A stretch of 64,000 bases of DNA from an uncultured Bacilli bacterium. Its GTDB lineage: Bacteria > Bacillota_I > Bacilli_A > RF39 > UBA660. This document shows, piece by piece, positions 42,534-52,646 of this stretch (the first letter of the stretch is position 1; every line of letters starts with the position of its first letter). The notes under the pieces are model-generated. The model was not told the origin of the DNA. It saw only the letters and a program-made list of their open reading frames with translations, and did not search any database. A program made the translations under genes and the position numbers. The stretch is taken from contig CAKOSP010000001.1 in assembly GCA_934102335.1 (NCBI GenBank), forward strand, positions 270,618 through 334,617. The letters run 5' to 3'.

Positions 42534-43390
42534 AAAAAATCAATTATATTTTTTTAATACTTTTAAGCATATTTTTATTAGGAGGTTGTTCATTTAATCG
42601 TGATAATCTAGAAGATGCTAAAATATATGTTACGAATTATCCAGTCAAATATCTTTTAGACACATTTTATAAAGATCATGCCACAATTGAAAGTATTTAC
42701 CCCAGTGATGCCGACACAACAACCTATCAATTAACTGACAAACAAATTAAAGATTATTCGAAAGGTCAAATGTTTGTTTATAATGGTTTAACTGAAGAAA
42801 AAAAGCTAGCAAAAGAATTCATTAGTAAAAATGATAACTTACTAATTATGGATGTTTCCTACGGGCTTTCCTTACAATATTCATTGGAAGAACTATGGTT
42901 AAGTCCAAATAATTATTTGATGTTAGCAAAAAATGTTAGAGATAACTTTAGAGAATATTTAACAAATAAAACGATTAAAGAAGAAATAGAAAATCGTTAC
43001 AATGATTTAGCAGAAAAACTATCAATCATGGATGCCGATTTAAGAAGTATTGGAAAACAAGCTAAAGCTAAAAATAAAGCTTTGATTGTGGGGTCTTCAA
43101 AAGCATATAAATATTTAGAAAATTATGGATTTACCACAGTGTGTTTAGATGATGATACTTATAAAGATGAAACTGCAATTAAAACTTTAAAAAACAATTT
43201 TAAAAACAATAAGTATTCCGTATTAATTTATGATCCAGATGATGCCAGTGATTTAGTTCAAAGTCTAATTTCAGATACAAAAGCTAATAATATTAAATTA
43301 TCAAAAATGACTTATGGAATTTCTGATGAAGATTATATAGGCACAATGCAAATATTTATAGATTCTTTAAGAAACGCTACTACAAATTAA
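42530..43390 (+). CDS. ZnuA/AdcA-like lipoprotein lacking the metal-binding histidines
   Basis: This 286-residue protein has a lipoprotein signal with lipobox LGGC (Cys20). The body follows the cluster A-I metal-binding protein fold: IYVTNYPVKYLLDTFY, VYNGL near residue 85, LWLSPNNYLMLAKNVRD near 120 and KAYKYLENYGF near 190. In zinc and manganese binding relatives these places carry histidines (PHxYEP, DPHxWLSP, YHxAFxY). Here they read TTTYQL, EELWLSP and SSKAYKY. It therefore probably does not bind the metal in the usual way. No permease or ATPase gene is adjacent. The fold is likely, and the ligand is unknown. Confidence 0.75.
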   Translation: MKKINYIFLILLSIFLLGGCSFNRDNLEDAKIYVTNYPVKYLLDTFYKDHATIESIYPSDADTTTYQLTDKQIKDYSKGQMFVYNGLTEEKKLAKEFISKNDNLLIMDVSYGLSLQYSLEELWLSPNNYLMLAKNVRDNFREYLTNKTIKEEIENRYNDLAEKLSIMDADLRSIGKQAKAKNKALIVGSSKAYKYLENYGFTTVCLDDDTYKDETAIKTLKNNFKNNKYSVLIYDPDDASDLVQSLISDTKANNIKLSKMTYGISDEDYIGTMQIFIDSLRNATTN

Positions 43391-43419
43391 TTGACAATAA
43401 TAAAGTTTTACGATAAAAT
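43391..43419 (+). promoter_or_regulatory. Promoter of tRNA-Ser
   Basis: Consensus TTGACA is followed after exactly 17 bases by TAAAAT. The start point would be about 14 bases before the tRNA. Confidence 0.8.
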
Positions 43420-43439
43420 GTTATACGTAAGCTTTTTAC

Positions 43440-43530
43440 GGAGTAGTACTCAAGAGGCTGAAGAGGCGCCCCTGCTAAGGGTGTAGACCGGGCAACTGGT
43501 GCGAGAGTTCAAATCTCTCCTGCTCCGCCA
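43440..43530 (+). tRNA. tRNA-Ser (anticodon GCT)
   Basis: This is a 91-base class II tRNA with a long variable arm and encoded CCA. The acceptor is GGAGTAG / CTGCTCC, the anticodon loop is CTGCTAA in a stem of CCC and GGG, and the T-arm is GAGAGTTCAAATCTCTC. It is alone in its transcription unit, between the promoter and terminator listed. Confidence 0.95.
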
Positions 43531-43539
43531 AATAAAAAT

Positions 43540-43562
43540 AACACGATTTATCGTGTTTTTTT
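43540..43562 (+). terminator. Terminator of tRNA-Ser
   Basis: The stem AACACGA / TCGTGTT with a 4-base loop is followed by a run of T. Confidence 0.85.
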
Positions 43563-43585
43563 GTTTGTTACAATTTCTACACAAA

Positions 43586-43609
43586 ATAAAAAAGTCCTTT
43601 AAAAGGACT
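43586..43609 (-). terminator. Terminator of the Lys-Ile-Glu tRNA operon
   Basis: The stem AGTCCTTT / AAAGGACT, almost without loop, is followed by six T residues on the minus strand. Confidence 0.75.
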
Positions 43610-43620
43610 AATTTACAAAT

Positions 43621-43697
43621 TGGTGACCCGTACGGGATTTGAACCCATAAATGCATGCGTGAAAGGCATGTGTGTTCAACCATTTCACCAACGGGCC
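43621..43697 (-). tRNA. tRNA-Glu (anticodon TTC)
   Basis: This is a 77-base tRNA with encoded CCA. The acceptor is GGCCCGT / ACGGGTC and the anticodon loop CTTTCAC lies in a CATGC / GCATG stem. It is the last gene of a three-tRNA unit. Confidence 0.95.
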
Positions 43698-43705
43698 ATA
43701 ACTAA

Positions 43706-43782
<77 letters not shown>

Positions 43783-43848
43783 ATTAATCTGGACTGCTAT
43801 TTCATTTTACCTTATTTATTTCAAAAAAGCAACCATTTTTTCATAAAT

Positions 43849-43924
43849 TGGTGTCCCCTTAGGGATTCGAACCCTAGACCCACTGATTAAGAGTCAGTTG
43901 CTCTACCAGCTGAGCTAAGGAGAC
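43849..43924 (-). tRNA. tRNA-Lys (anticodon CTT)
   Basis: This is a 76-base tRNA with encoded CCA. The anticodon loop CTCTTAA lies in an ACTGA / TCAGT stem, and the T-arm is CTAGGGTTCGAATCCCTAA. A tRNA for the rarer AAG codon being kept in so AT-rich a genome is mildly notable. It is the first gene of the unit. Confidence 0.94.
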
Positions 43925-43943
43925 AAAACCAAATTACTCAATT

Positions 43944-43972
43944 ATTATAACAAATAAATTTTAATTTGTATA
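43944..43972 (-). promoter_or_regulatory. Promoter of the Lys-Ile-Glu tRNA operon
   Basis: On the minus strand TATACA and TATAAT are separated by 17 bases. They lie about 20 bases upstream of tRNA-Lys. Confidence 0.55.
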
Positions 43973-43987
43973 GTAAAAATTATTAAT

Positions 43988-45019
43988 TTATTTTATAAAC
44001 ATTGCATCACCAAATGAGAAAAATCTATAATTATTTTCAATAGCGTGTTTATAAGCATTTAACATATATTCTCTTTTAGAAAGAGCACTAACTAACATTA
44101 ATAAAGTTGACTTTGGTAAATGAAAATTAGTTATTAATCCATCTATAGCCATATATTCAAAGCCTGGATATATAAATATATCAGTATTGCCAGAACAAGC
44201 TACAAATCTATTATATTTATGCATAATAGTTTCTAAAGTTCTAGTTGAAGTTGTTCCAACAGCATAAATTTTTCGTTTTTCTTCCTTTGCTTTATTTAAT
44301 CTATTTGCAGCATCTTCACTCATCTCATAATACTCTGTATGCATTTTATGCTTAGTAATATCACTTTCCTCTACTGGTCTAAATGTTCCTAAACCAACAT
44401 GAAGAGTTACATATATTATTTCTACACCCTTATTTTGAATTTCTTTCAATAATTCTTGAGTAAAATGAAGTCCAGCAGTAGGAGCAGCAGCAGATCCGTC
44501 TACTTTAGCATAAACAGTTTGATACCTAGATTGATCTTTTAATTTCTCATGAATGTATGGAGGAAGTGGCATCGTACCCAATTGTTCTAAAATTTCCATG
44601 AATATACCTTCATATAAAAATTCCACTCTTACTATACCATCTTCTTTTTTTTCTAAAACTTTAGCTTGTAAAATATTGCCAAAATCTATAATTGTCCCAA
44701 CATGAAGTCTTTTACCTGGTTTTGCTAAAGCATCCCATACATCATTTTCAATATTTTTTAAAAGAAGTAATTCTATATGAGCATTAGTTTCCTGTTTTAT
44801 GCCTATTAATCTTGCAGGAATAACTTTTGTATTATTTAATACCAAACAATCTCCTGGTTTTAAATAACTTATTATATTCTTAAAAACATTATCTTCTAAT
44901 TCTCCTGTATTTTTATCCATAACTAAAAGTTTAGATTCACTTCTATTTTTAAGTGGAGTTTGAGCAATTAACTCTTTAGGAAGTTCATAATCATAATCAT
45001 TTATATTCAACTTTATCAC
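43988..45019 (-). CDS. queA: S-adenosylmethionine:tRNA ribosyltransferase-isomerase
   Basis: This 343-residue enzyme converts preQ1 in tRNA to epoxyqueuosine. Family motifs are [17 protein letters not shown] near the start, [28 protein letters not shown] near residue 180, [13 protein letters not shown] and [16 protein letters not shown] near 305. It works after Tgt, encoded at 28-29 kb. In Bacillus ruvA-ruvB-queA-tgt are adjacent; here folate genes stand between ruvB and queA. The start overlaps the dfrA stop by 4 bases. Confidence 0.96.
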   Translation of the reverse strand: MIKLNINDYDYELPKELIAQTPLKNRSESKLLVMDKNTGELEDNVFKNIISYLKPGDCLVLNNTKVIPARLIGIKQETNAHIELLLLKNIENDVWDALAKPGKRLHVGTIIDFGNILQAKVLEKKEDGIVRVEFLYEGIFMEILEQLGTMPLPPYIHEKLKDQSRYQTVYAKVDGSAAAPTAGLHFTQELLKEIQNKGVEIIYVTLHVGLGTFRPVEESDITKHKMHTEYYEMSEDAANRLNKAKEEKRKIYAVGTTSTRTLETIMHKYNRFVACSGNTDIFIYPGFEYMAIDGLITNFHLPKSTLLMLVSALSKREYMLNAYKHAIENNYRFFSFGDAMFIK

Positions 45020-45495
45020 CTACTACTTTTTACATATAAAACATGTTTATATGAAATATTATCTTCAATAATTTCTTCTAAAATATTATATTCATAATTA
45101 TTTTTTTCTAAAATAGGAAAATATTCATCAGCATCTTTTTGATCGTCAACAACAGTTAAAAACACTTTACCAGCATATTTTAAAAAATAATCAAATAAAT
45201 TTTTACCACCAATTACATACACATCATCTTGAGTATCTTTAAATCTTTTTAATATTTCTTCAGCACTCTTAACTATTTCCACCCCGGATACATCCTTTAA
45301 AGTATTACTTACCACAATATTATACCTATTTGAAAATATTCTATTATTTTGATTATATACATCTTCATCCATTACAATAGTGTGATTTATAGTAATTTTT
45401 TTAAAAAACTTTAAATCACTTGGTAAGTCCCATAATGATATCTTATTTTTAGCTAATTCATTATTTTTACCTATTGTTGCAATTATACTGATCAT
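45016..45495 (-). CDS. dfrA: Dihydrofolate reductase
   Basis: This 159-residue enzyme reduces dihydrofolate. The substrate acid lies in [15 protein letters not shown] (Asp near 26), and the NADPH-binding [14 protein letters not shown] is near residue 93. The usual GRKT motif is replaced by MDEDVYNQ, so it is a divergent member. Its place between glyA and queA in a one-carbon operon supports the function. Confidence 0.85.
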   Translation of the reverse strand: MISIIATIGKNNELAKNKISLWDLPSDLKFFKKITINHTIVMDEDVYNQNNRIFSNRYNIVVSNTLKDVSGVEIVKSAEEILKRFKDTQDDVYVIGGKNLFDYFLKYAGKVFLTVVDDQKDADEYFPILEKNNYEYNILEEIIEDNISYKHVLYVKSSR

Positions 45496-45503
45496 AGTAC
45501 CTC

Positions 45504-46727
45504 CTATTTAATTATTGGAAACTGTTTTGTTATATTTAATACTTGTTCTGATAAATTATTTAAAGTTTCTTCATTATCAAAATTTTTCAAAGCTGTAGCA
45601 ATTATATGACCGATTTTTTCAAAGTCTGTTTCTTTTAAACCTCTAGTAGTCATAGCAGCTCCGCCTAATCTAATTCCGCTTGTAATAAATGGCTTTTCAT
45701 CGTCGTTAGGAATAGTATTTTTATTTACTGTTATATGAATTCTATCTAATATCTGCTCTGCTTGCTTACCAGTTAAATTACAACCAGATTTTACATTAAG
45801 TAAGAACAAATGATTATCTGTTCCACCAGAAACTACCTTAAATCCCTCTGAAATTAAAGTTTTAGCAAGAACATTAGTATTTTTAATTACTTGTTTAATA
45901 TAATCTTTAAACTCCGGTTGTAAAGCTTCATAAAAGCATTGAGCTTTAGCAGCAATTACATGCATAAGCGGACCGCCCTGAATTCCTGGAAATATTGTTT
46001 TATTTATTTTATTAATAATTTCTTCATTATTAGTTAAAATCAATCCCCCTCTTGGTCCTCTTAAAGTTTTATGAGTTGTAGTAGTTACAACATCAGCATA
46101 ATAAGTAGGGTTTTGATGTTCATGGGCAGCTACTAAACCAGCAATATGAGCCATATCAACCATTAAATAAGCTCCCACTTTTAAAGCAATCTCCTTAAAT
46201 TTTTTAAAATCAATCATTCTTGAATATGCTGAAGCACCAGCAATAATCATTTTAGGTTTTTCTTTTAAAGCAATCCTTTCTACTTGATCATAATCAATAA
46301 GTTCAGTAATTGGATCAACATCATATGATACAATCTCATAATCCTGTCCACTAAAACTCATCTTATGCCCATGTGTCAAATGACCTCCGTTTGATAAATT
46401 CATACCCATAACTTTATCACCATGGTTTAATAAAGCACGATAAACAGCCATATTAGCACTTGAACCAGAATGAGGTTGTACATTTGCATACTTAACATCA
46501 AATAACTTACACGCGTTTTCTATAGCCCTTTTTTCTACTATATCAACATTTTCACAGCCACCATAATATCTTTTTTCCGGATAACCCTCTGCGTATTTAT
46601 TAGTAAATATACTTCCTTGTAAATTTAATATGTCTTTAGAAACATAATTTTCTGAAGCAATTAATTCAATATTATTATTTTGTCTTTCGATTTCTTTTTG
46701 TAAAGCATCACTAATTATTTTATCCAT
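45504..46727 (-). CDS. glyA: Serine hydroxymethyltransferase
   Basis: This PLP enzyme of about 407 residues makes glycine and methylene-tetrahydrofolate from serine. Motifs are [10 protein letters not shown] near residue 22, [15 protein letters not shown] near 85, [11 protein letters not shown] near 195 and the lysine motif [15 protein letters not shown] near 220. ATG 46727 is preferred because the GTG at 46736 is part of the AGGTGA ribosome binding site. It is followed by dfrA and preceded by folD, with which it overlaps by 8 bases. Confidence 0.97.
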   Translation of the reverse strand: MDKIISDALQKEIERQNNNIELIASENYVSKDILNLQGSIFTNKYAEGYPEKRYYGGCENVDIVEKRAIENACKLFDVKYANVQPHSGSSANMAVYRALLNHGDKVMGMNLSNGGHLTHGHKMSFSGQDYEIVSYDVDPITELIDYDQVERIALKEKPKMIIAGASAYSRMIDFKKFKEIALKVGAYLMVDMAHIAGLVAAHEHQNPTYYADVVTTTTHKTLRGPRGGLILTNNEEIINKINKTIFPGIQGGPLMHVIAAKAQCFYEALQPEFKDYIKQVIKNTNVLAKTLISEGFKVVSGGTDNHLFLLNVKSGCNLTGKQAEQILDRIHITVNKNTIPNDDEKPFITSGIRLGGAAMTTRGLKETDFEKIGHIIATALKNFDNEETLNNLSEQVLNITKQFPIIK

Positions 46728-47559
46728 TTTTTTCACCTACTTTATATGCATCATATGTATTTTCTAAAAGCATTGCTATAGTCATTGGACCTACTCCACC
46801 AGGAACAGGGGTTATATAAGAACATTTTTTACAAACATTTTCAAAATCAACATCACCACATAGTTTACCATCAACTTTATTAATTCCAACATCAACAACA
46901 ACAGCTTGCTCTTTAACAAAATCTTCTTTAATTAAATTATTTTTTCCAACTGCACTTATTAAAATATCCGCATTTTGACAAATTTGTTTTAAATTACTTG
47001 TCTTAGAGTGAGCAATTGTAACCGTGGCATCTTTATTAAGTAAAGCAAGTAAAAGTGGTTTTCCTACAATCATGCCTCTACCTACAATTGTAACATTTTT
47101 ACCTTTAATATCAATATTATATCTATCTAAAAGTCTAATAATTCCTTTTACAGTGCATGGCAACAAACATGGTAAATTTTGATAATTTTTATATACATTC
47201 TCAGTTGTAAAACCATCTACATCTTTAGATGAATCAATTAAATTACTAAGTTTTTTAAAATCTAAATGTTTTGAAATTGGGCTTTGAATAATTATTCCAT
47301 GAATATTCTTATCATTATTTAAATTATTTATTGAATCAATCACAACCGATTCTTTAACATTTTCGTCAAATTTAATTAATTTAGTTTTTATGCCTACCAT
47401 TTCTGCATATTTAATTTTATTTTTTATATATACTTCACTTGCTTCATTATAACCTATATACATTATAGCAAGAGTTATATCATTTTTTTCTTTTGTCACC
47501 TTTAATTTAAGTTCTTCTAAAATTTGATCCCTTAACTTTTTTCCATCTAATAAAATCAT
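46720..47559 (-). CDS. folD: Methylene-tetrahydrofolate dehydrogenase/cyclohydrolase
   Basis: This 279-residue bifunctional enzyme oxidises the methylene-folate formed by GlyA. It has the catalytic lysine region [14 protein letters not shown] near residue 40, the NADP-binding [14 protein letters not shown] near 150 and the C-terminal [19 protein letters not shown]. It is part of the folD-glyA-dfrA operon, downstream of ruvB. Confidence 0.96.
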   Translation of the reverse strand: MILLDGKKLRDQILEELKLKVTKEKNDITLAIMYIGYNEASEVYIKNKIKYAEMVGIKTKLIKFDENVKESVVIDSINNLNNDKNIHGIIIQSPISKHLDFKKLSNLIDSSKDVDGFTTENVYKNYQNLPCLLPCTVKGIIRLLDRYNIDIKGKNVTIVGRGMIVGKPLLLALLNKDATVTIAHSKTSNLKQICQNADILISAVGKNNLIKEDFVKEQAVVVDVGINKVDGKLCGDVDFENVCKKCSYITPVPGGVGPMTIAMLLENTYDAYKVGEKNG

Positions 47560-47567
47560 ATAATCTC

Positions 47568-48575
47568 CTATTCATCAAATAAAGTTTTAGCATAATTTTT
47601 TCCTAAATGTTTATATGCTTTTTCAGTAGCTACTCTACCACTTCTAGTTCTTTTAATAAAACCCTCTTGAAGTAAAAATGGTTCAACTACATCCTCAATT
47701 GTTGTAACTTCTTCTCCAATAGATGTTGAAATAGTTTCAACACCAACAGGGCCACCGTTAAACTTATTGATTAAACTATCTAAGTATTCAATATCTATTG
47801 TATCTAAACCATATTTATCTACTTTCATACGATCTAATGCTTTTTTAGTTATCTCAAGAGTTATTAATCCATCACCCTCAACTAAAGCAAAATCTCTAAC
47901 TCTTTTAAATAATCTATTGGCTACTCTAGGTGTTTTTCTACTTCTTTTGGCTAATTCTAAAGCAGCTTCTGGTTCAATATTCATTGCTAAAACTTTACTG
48001 GTACGCATAATAATTTGTTTTAATTCATCATCAGAATAAAATTCTAATTTATTAATAATACCAAATCTATCTCTAAGAGGGCTTGATAAATCTCCAGCTC
48101 TAGTAGTAGCTCCCACTAAAGTAAAGGGAGGTAAATCTATTTTAATACTTCTACTTTTACCATCATTTTGAATAACAAAATCTATTTCAAAATCTTCCAT
48201 AGCAGGATAAAGAATTTCTTCGATAAATGAAGGCATTCTATGTATTTCATCAATAAATAAAACATCTCCGGGCTCCAATGTAGACAAAATAGCAGCCAAG
48301 TCTCCAGATTTTTCTATAGCAGGACCACTTGCTGTTTTTAAATTTGCTCCCATTTCATTAGCAATAATATGTGCAAGTGTTGTTTTACCAAGACCTGGAG
48401 GCCCATACAAAAGAACATGATCCAAAGGTTCATTACGCATCTTAGCAGCTTTCATAAATACATTCAAATTTTCTTTAAGTTCTTTTTGACCAATATATTC
48501 ATCTAATACTTCAGGTCTTATATTTTGTTCAAAAACATCTTCTTCATTTTTTTTACCATTTAATACTTTATTCAT
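47568..48575 (-). CDS. ruvB: Holliday junction branch-migration helicase RuvB
   Basis: This 335-residue AAA+ motor has Walker A (GPPGLGKTT) near residue 56, Walker B (LFIDEIHR) near 105, the sensor [17 protein letters not shown] and a C-terminal winged-helix domain ending [12 protein letters not shown]. It works with RuvA (49.1 kb) in recombination. A prepilin-like gene separates the two. A clear promoter at 48615-48643 starts transcription here and probably serves folD-glyA-dfrA-queA as well. Confidence 0.97.
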   Translation of the reverse strand: MNKVLNGKKNEEDVFEQNIRPEVLDEYIGQKELKENLNVFMKAAKMRNEPLDHVLLYGPPGLGKTTLAHIIANEMGANLKTASGPAIEKSGDLAAILSTLEPGDVLFIDEIHRMPSFIEEILYPAMEDFEIDFVIQNDGKSRSIKIDLPPFTLVGATTRAGDLSSPLRDRFGIINKLEFYSDDELKQIIMRTSKVLAMNIEPEAALELAKRSRKTPRVANRLFKRVRDFALVEGDGLITLEITKKALDRMKVDKYGLDTIDIEYLDSLINKFNGGPVGVETISTSIGEEVTTIEDVVEPFLLQEGFIKRTRSGRVATEKAYKHLGKNYAKTLFDE

Positions 48576-48614
48576 TATAAAACCTCCTTAAAAAGACTTC
48601 ATTACTACAAACTA

Positions 48615-48643
48615 ATTATACATAAATAAGTCTTTTATTTCAA
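48615..48643 (-). promoter_or_regulatory. Promoter of ruvB and the downstream folate genes
   Basis: On the minus strand TTGAAA and TATAAT are separated by 17 bases. Between promoter and start a possible hairpin (AAAAGACTT with AAGTCTTTT) spans the -10 and the leader. Confidence 0.65.
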
Positions 48644-48669
48644 TATTATGACAAATAAAAAATTAATCT

Positions 48670-49098
48670 CTAAAGACTAATTTTTACATCTATATCTTGT
48701 TCAAATTTAGCTAAAACACTACCAGATTTTAAATAAATTATTATTTGATAGTCATTCATCTTAGTCTTGGTTGTATCATCATATATACAGTTTTTTTCTT
48801 TACTATCTTTACAAGTTTCATACGCACTATAATACTTATTATCTAATAAATCCTGTACTTTAATTTTCAAACATTTACTATCCTCATTATTTACCGTACA
48901 CTTTTGATTAATAAGACTTTTTTTGTCTTCTCCGTATAATATAGCGGATTCTAACAAAAGTTCTTTTTTTGCTCGTAATTTTTCACTATCTGAAGTATCA
49001 GATATTTTCATAACACCAACTGTAGCAATTGTTCCCACTAATGCTATGACTGCAATAACACATAATAATTCCACTAAACTAAAACCAGATTTATTCAT
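48670..49098 (-). CDS. Prepilin-like protein between ruvA and ruvB
   Basis: This 142-residue protein has a textbook class III leader: MNKSG followed by FSLVELLCVIAVIALVGTIA, with the +5 glutamate. This is the best ComGC- or major-pilin-like sequence in the window. The mature part has four cysteines in two pairs, possibly forming disulfides. It lies 7 bases after ruvA and probably shares its transcript. Having a pilin gene inside ruvAB is unusual. Export and assembly would need the PilB/ComGA ATPase at 56.2 kb and a prepilin peptidase that is not in this window. Confidence 0.85.
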   Translation of the reverse strand: MNKSGFSLVELLCVIAVIALVGTIATVGVMKISDTSDSEKLRAKKELLLESAILYGEDKKSLINQKCTVNNEDSKCLKIKVQDLLDNKYYSAYETCKDSKEKNCIYDDTTKTKMNDYQIIIYLKSGSVLAKFEQDIDVKISL

Positions 49099-49105
49099 TT
49101 AACAC

Positions 49106-49660
49106 CTACTTTAATAATAAAGATAAAGCTTCTTTAACTTGTTGTTCAATTGTTTTTGACTTGTCCACATTACCAATAACCTTTTTTATCTCCGCTGTTT
49201 TATATCCCAAAGATTCTAATACACTATATAAATCATCAGTTGAAGTATCAGTCTCATCTAAAACATCAATTTGAATTTTACCCTTTAAATCTAAAATTAT
49301 TTGTTTAGCCAATTTCTCTCCAACCTTAGGAAACTTAGTTAAATACAGCGTATTTTCTCTATTAATAGCATCTACAATACCACCAATTGAACCTGTTGCA
49401 AAAAAATTACTAGCAACTTTAGGACCTAATCCCTTTACATTTATAAGCTTTAAAAACAATTCTAATTCTTCTTCAGATTTAAAACCATATAGACTATATT
49501 CATCTTCTTTAACATGATTATATAAATAGACTTTAAATTCTTTTCCTAGTTCATAACTAAATGGATTTGGCACAAATATTTTAAAACCAATTTTATTAGA
49601 TTCTAAAACTATATAATTATTTTTCTGACTAGTTATATTTCCTATAATATAGTTTAACAT
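49106..49660 (-). CDS. ruvA: Holliday junction DNA-binding protein RuvA
   Basis: This 184-residue protein has an N-terminal OB fold, two helix-hairpin-helix motifs (FLKLINVKGLGPKVASNFF near 70 and LTKFPKVGEKLAKQIILDL near 105), and a C-terminal domain (about 140-184) that binds RuvB. It holds four-way junctions for the RuvB motor. The order ruvA, pilin, ruvB is on one strand. Confidence 0.95.
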   Translation of the reverse strand: MLNYIIGNITSQKNNYIVLESNKIGFKIFVPNPFSYELGKEFKVYLYNHVKEDEYSLYGFKSEEELELFLKLINVKGLGPKVASNFFATGSIGGIVDAINRENTLYLTKFPKVGEKLAKQIILDLKGKIQIDVLDETDTSTDDLYSVLESLGYKTAEIKKVIGNVDKSKTIEQQVKEALSLLLK

Positions 49661-49669
49661 AAACCCTCC

Positions 49670-50290
49670 TTATGCTGCAGCTCCGGTTGATGAATCTCCA
49701 ATTACTACGGTAGCATTAAATGCTTGGCCTTGAATCTCATTGGGCGTTTCAAAATCCAACCATAACTTTAAATTATAATTGTATGTAACTTCACTATCCA
49801 AACTAACATTTTTTAATAAATAAGTTTTTGTTATTGTTTTTGAAGTTTTAGCTTTAAACTGATTAATTGTAGAAGTTGTAAGATTATATAAAGGCAAAGT
49901 AGATAGCTTATCTGGAGTTGAATTAAAAGAATATTTAACATATGAATCATCAATAGTCGAATCAGAAGTAACTACTAAATAAATATTTATCTCAGTTGTT
50001 TCTGTACATGTATTTTTTAAACTAAATGAATAACCGCTAGTTTGCATACCATCAACATCTTGCATAGGGTATGCTTTAGCTAAATTAATAGAATCTGATT
50101 CACTACCCAAAGTATAATAACCACATGTAGAAATATTTACACTAGATATAGCAGCTTCATCCACTTTAGGAACTAAATAAGCCCTAGTATATAAACCTAA
50201 TATCAAGAATAACACCAATATTAATATAACCATTAATATAATAAGAAGTAATTTATTTTCTCTAACTCTATTAATAATCTTATCAAACAT
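49670..50290 (-). CDS. Membrane-anchored exported protein of unknown function
   Basis: From ATG 50290 the protein has 206 residues: a short basic start, one transmembrane helix (about 12-33) and a beta-rich external domain with two cysteines (STCGYYTL and KNTCTETTE) and many Ser/Thr. The C-terminus is GDSSTGAAA. It could be a cell-surface or camelysin-like protein, but I recognise no family. ATG 50308 is less likely because a TATAAT sits just upstream of it and it lacks a ribosome binding site. Confidence 0.65.
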   Translation of the reverse strand: MFDKIINRVRENKLLLIILMVILILVLFLILGLYTRAYLVPKVDEAAISSVNISTCGYYTLGSESDSINLAKAYPMQDVDGMQTSGYSFSLKNTCTETTEINIYLVVTSDSTIDDSYVKYSFNSTPDKLSTLPLYNLTTSTINQFKAKTSKTITKTYLLKNVSLDSEVTYNYNLKLWLDFETPNEIQGQAFNATVVIGDSSTGAAA

Positions 50291-50345
50291 ATCATAGCCT
50301 ACTTTCATAAAAATTATAACACGGCTAGTTTTAATAGTCTAGTAA

Positions 50346-51629
50346 TTATCCTTTAAAAGTGAACATAAAGTCTAATATCTGAACATCATCACCAGCATGC
50401 GCACCTAAGTTTCTTAACTCTTCATCTACCCCAATTTTATTTAAAATTCTTCCAAATCTATGTACACCATCAGGTTCATTAAATTTTGTCATTTTTAATA
50501 ATTTTTCAATCTTATCACTATGTATTACCCATACATCTTCATCACGAGTAATTGTAAAAGGTTTTTCTTCTTTATATTGAAATAATACATAATCTTCAAA
50601 TTCATCTGGGGCAAAAATATCATCTTCTTTAGTTTGCTCCACTAAATTTGCTAAAGATTCTAAAAGCTGCTCAATTCCAGAGTTTGTCATACAACTAATC
50701 GGATAAATTTCTTTATTAGGATAAGATTGTTTAAACAATTCTAAATTATCTAAAGCGTTTTCCAAATCCATTTTACTAGCTATTATTATTTCATGTTTTT
50801 TGGCAAGTTTGGGGCTATAATCTTCAATTTCTTTTCTTATAATTTTATAATCATCTATTGGATTTCTTCCTTCTGATGCCCCCATATCTACTATATGAGC
50901 TAAAATCTTAGTTCTTAAAGCATGCTTTAAAAATTCATCACCAAGACCTATTCCCTGACTAGCTCCCTCAATTAAACCAGGCAAGTCAGCCATCACAAAA
51001 GATTTACCATTTTTTAATTTAACCAAACCCAAATTAGGTGACAAAGTTGTAAAATGATATGCAGCAATTTTAGGTTTTGATGAAGAAATTATACTTAATA
51101 ATGTTGATTTTCCAACACTAGGCATGCCAACTAATCCAACATCTGCTAACATTTTTAATTCTAATCTTAAAGATCTTTCTTCACCAGGTTCACCATTTTC
51201 ACTAAATTTTGGCGCAGGGTTATCATGTGAAGCAAAAGACTTATTACCTCTACCTCCACGGCCACCTTTAGCTACAATAACTTGATCATCTTCTTTTATC
51301 AAATCGGCAATAACCAAATTGGTATCAGCATCATAAATAGTTGTACCCATAGGTACTTTTATAACTACTGGTTCTTGTCCTTTTCCATATTTATTTGAAC
51401 CTTTACCATTTTCCCCTTTATCACCTTTAATAGTTTTTAAATATCTTAAGTCAATTAAAGTTTTTAAACTCTTATCTGTTTTAATAATTATATCAGCCCC
51501 ACGACCTCCATTGCCGCCATCAGGACCTCCCATGGGAATATATTTTTCTCTCCTAAAAGAAGTACAGCCATTACCACCAGAACCAGCTATAACTTTTAAT
51601 TTTAGTTCATCTACAAACACTTTAATCAC
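50346..51629 (-). CDS. obgE: Ribosome-assembly GTPase Obg
   Basis: This 427-residue protein has the glycine-rich Obg domain (residues 1-155), a GTPase domain with G1 GMPSVGKSTLL near 167 and G3 ADLPGLIEGAS near 210, and an OCT domain (about 345-425). Obg takes part in 50S assembly and stress responses, and in Bacillus it is needed to start sporulation. It is near rpmA as usual. spo0B, which precedes obg in Bacillus, is absent, with trmB in its place. Confidence 0.97.
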   Translation of the reverse strand: MIKVFVDELKLKVIAGSGGNGCTSFRREKYIPMGGPDGGNGGRGADIIIKTDKSLKTLIDLRYLKTIKGDKGENGKGSNKYGKGQEPVVIKVPMGTTIYDADTNLVIADLIKEDDQVIVAKGGRGGRGNKSFASHDNPAPKFSENGEPGEERSLRLELKMLADVGLVGMPSVGKSTLLSIISSSKPKIAAYHFTTLSPNLGLVKLKNGKSFVMADLPGLIEGASQGIGLGDEFLKHALRTKILAHIVDMGASEGRNPIDDYKIIRKEIEDYSPKLAKKHEIIIASKMDLENALDNLELFKQSYPNKEIYPISCMTNSGIEQLLESLANLVEQTKEDDIFAPDEFEDYVLFQYKEEKPFTITRDEDVWVIHSDKIEKLLKMTKFNEPDGVHRFGRILNKIGVDEELRNLGAHAGDDVQILDFMFTFKG

Positions 51630-51635
51630 TTCCTT

Positions 51636-52274
51636 TTAATCTTTAAACTTAGCATCTAAATAAAATATTGGTCTATGTTCTTTAAAATATTGTTTTTCAA
51701 AATCAGTCATAATATTAGGTATATTTCTTTCATCATTGTGTAAATCTAAACTAACTTTTTCAAATACGTACCAATACTCACTTAATGATTCCAAAGCTGA
51801 TGCAAATAATATTTTATTATCTGTTTTTAGTATGATATGTTTATCTTTTTTAAATACCCTATCATAAAGTTTTAAATAATTTATATGTGTAAATCTTTTT
51901 TTCTCGTCTTGTTTTTTTGGCCAAGGCTCACTAAATGTCAAATAAATTGTATCAATCTCTTTGCCAAAATAATCCATAATATTTCGAGCATCAGCACAAA
52001 TCATTTTTAAATTTTTAATATTAGTTCCATTCAATTTATTTAAAGCAGTGGCCATTTGATTTTCATCTAGTTCCAAACCAATAAAATTAATATTTGGCAT
52101 TGTTTTAGCCATTTGAATAATAAAACTACCTCTGCCCATTCCTAACTCTAAAATTATAGGATTATTGTTATGAAAAACTTCTTTCCATTTATTTTTATTT
52201 TCTTGGGGATTTCTAACATAATAAGAACTACTATTAATAATATTTCCCGCATTTTTTACAACATTATATTTCAC
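51636..52274 (-). CDS. trmB: tRNA (guanine-N7)-methyltransferase
   Basis: This class I methyltransferase of about 212 residues makes m7G46 in tRNA. Motifs are ILELGMGRGSFIIQMA near residue 40, FIGLELDENQMATALNKL near 65, and the family-specific YLTFSEPWPKKQDEKKRFTH near 115. The start is taken as GTG 52274, five bases after GGAGGTG. It lies between rpmA and obg. Confidence 0.94.
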   Translation of the reverse strand: MKYNVVKNAGNIINSSSYYVRNPQENKNKWKEVFHNNNPIILELGMGRGSFIIQMAKTMPNINFIGLELDENQMATALNKLNGTNIKNLKMICADARNIMDYFGKEIDTIYLTFSEPWPKKQDEKKRFTHINYLKLYDRVFKKDKHIILKTDNKILFASALESLSEYWYVFEKVSLDLHNDERNIPNIMTDFEKQYFKEHRPIFYLDAKFKD

Positions 52275-52355
52275 AAGTAACACCTCCTTAAAATTTTAAC
52301 ATAATTTAATTTAAAAAAATAGTATTTAAATAAAAAATATCATCTTGCGATGATA

Positions 52356-52646
52356 CTATTTTGTTTCATAAACACTAGCTTGTTTTTTATCTCTTCCTTT
52401 ACGTTCAAACTTAACGTAACCATCAATTGTTGCAAATAAAGTATGATCAGTTCCCATACCTACATTTGTACCAGGATAAATTTTTGTTCCTCTTTGACGA
52501 TAAATGATAGAGCCAGCTTTAATAAATTGTCCATCTGCAGCTTTTGCACCAAGTCTTCTACCTTCACTATCACGACCGTTATGAGTAGATCCTTGAGCTT
52601 TAACGTGTGCAAATCTCTGAATATCTAAAACTATATATAACATCAT
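52356..52646 (-). CDS. rpmA: Ribosomal protein L27 with a cleavable N-terminal extension
   Basis: This L27 has 96 residues. The conserved part begins near residue 18 with [17 protein letters not shown]. In front stands an extension ending in IQRF-AHVK, comparable to the LQFF-ASKK site that Prp cuts in Staphylococcus L27. Since prp is the adjacent gene, the extension is probably removed after translation. The start overlaps the prp stop as TAATG. The L21-Prp-L27 order is typical of Bacillota. Confidence 0.96.
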   Translation of the reverse strand: MMLYIVLDIQRFAHVKAQGSTHNGRDSEGRRLGAKAADGQFIKAGSIIYRQRGTKIYPGTNVGMGTDHTLFATIDGYVKFERKGRDKKQASVYETK

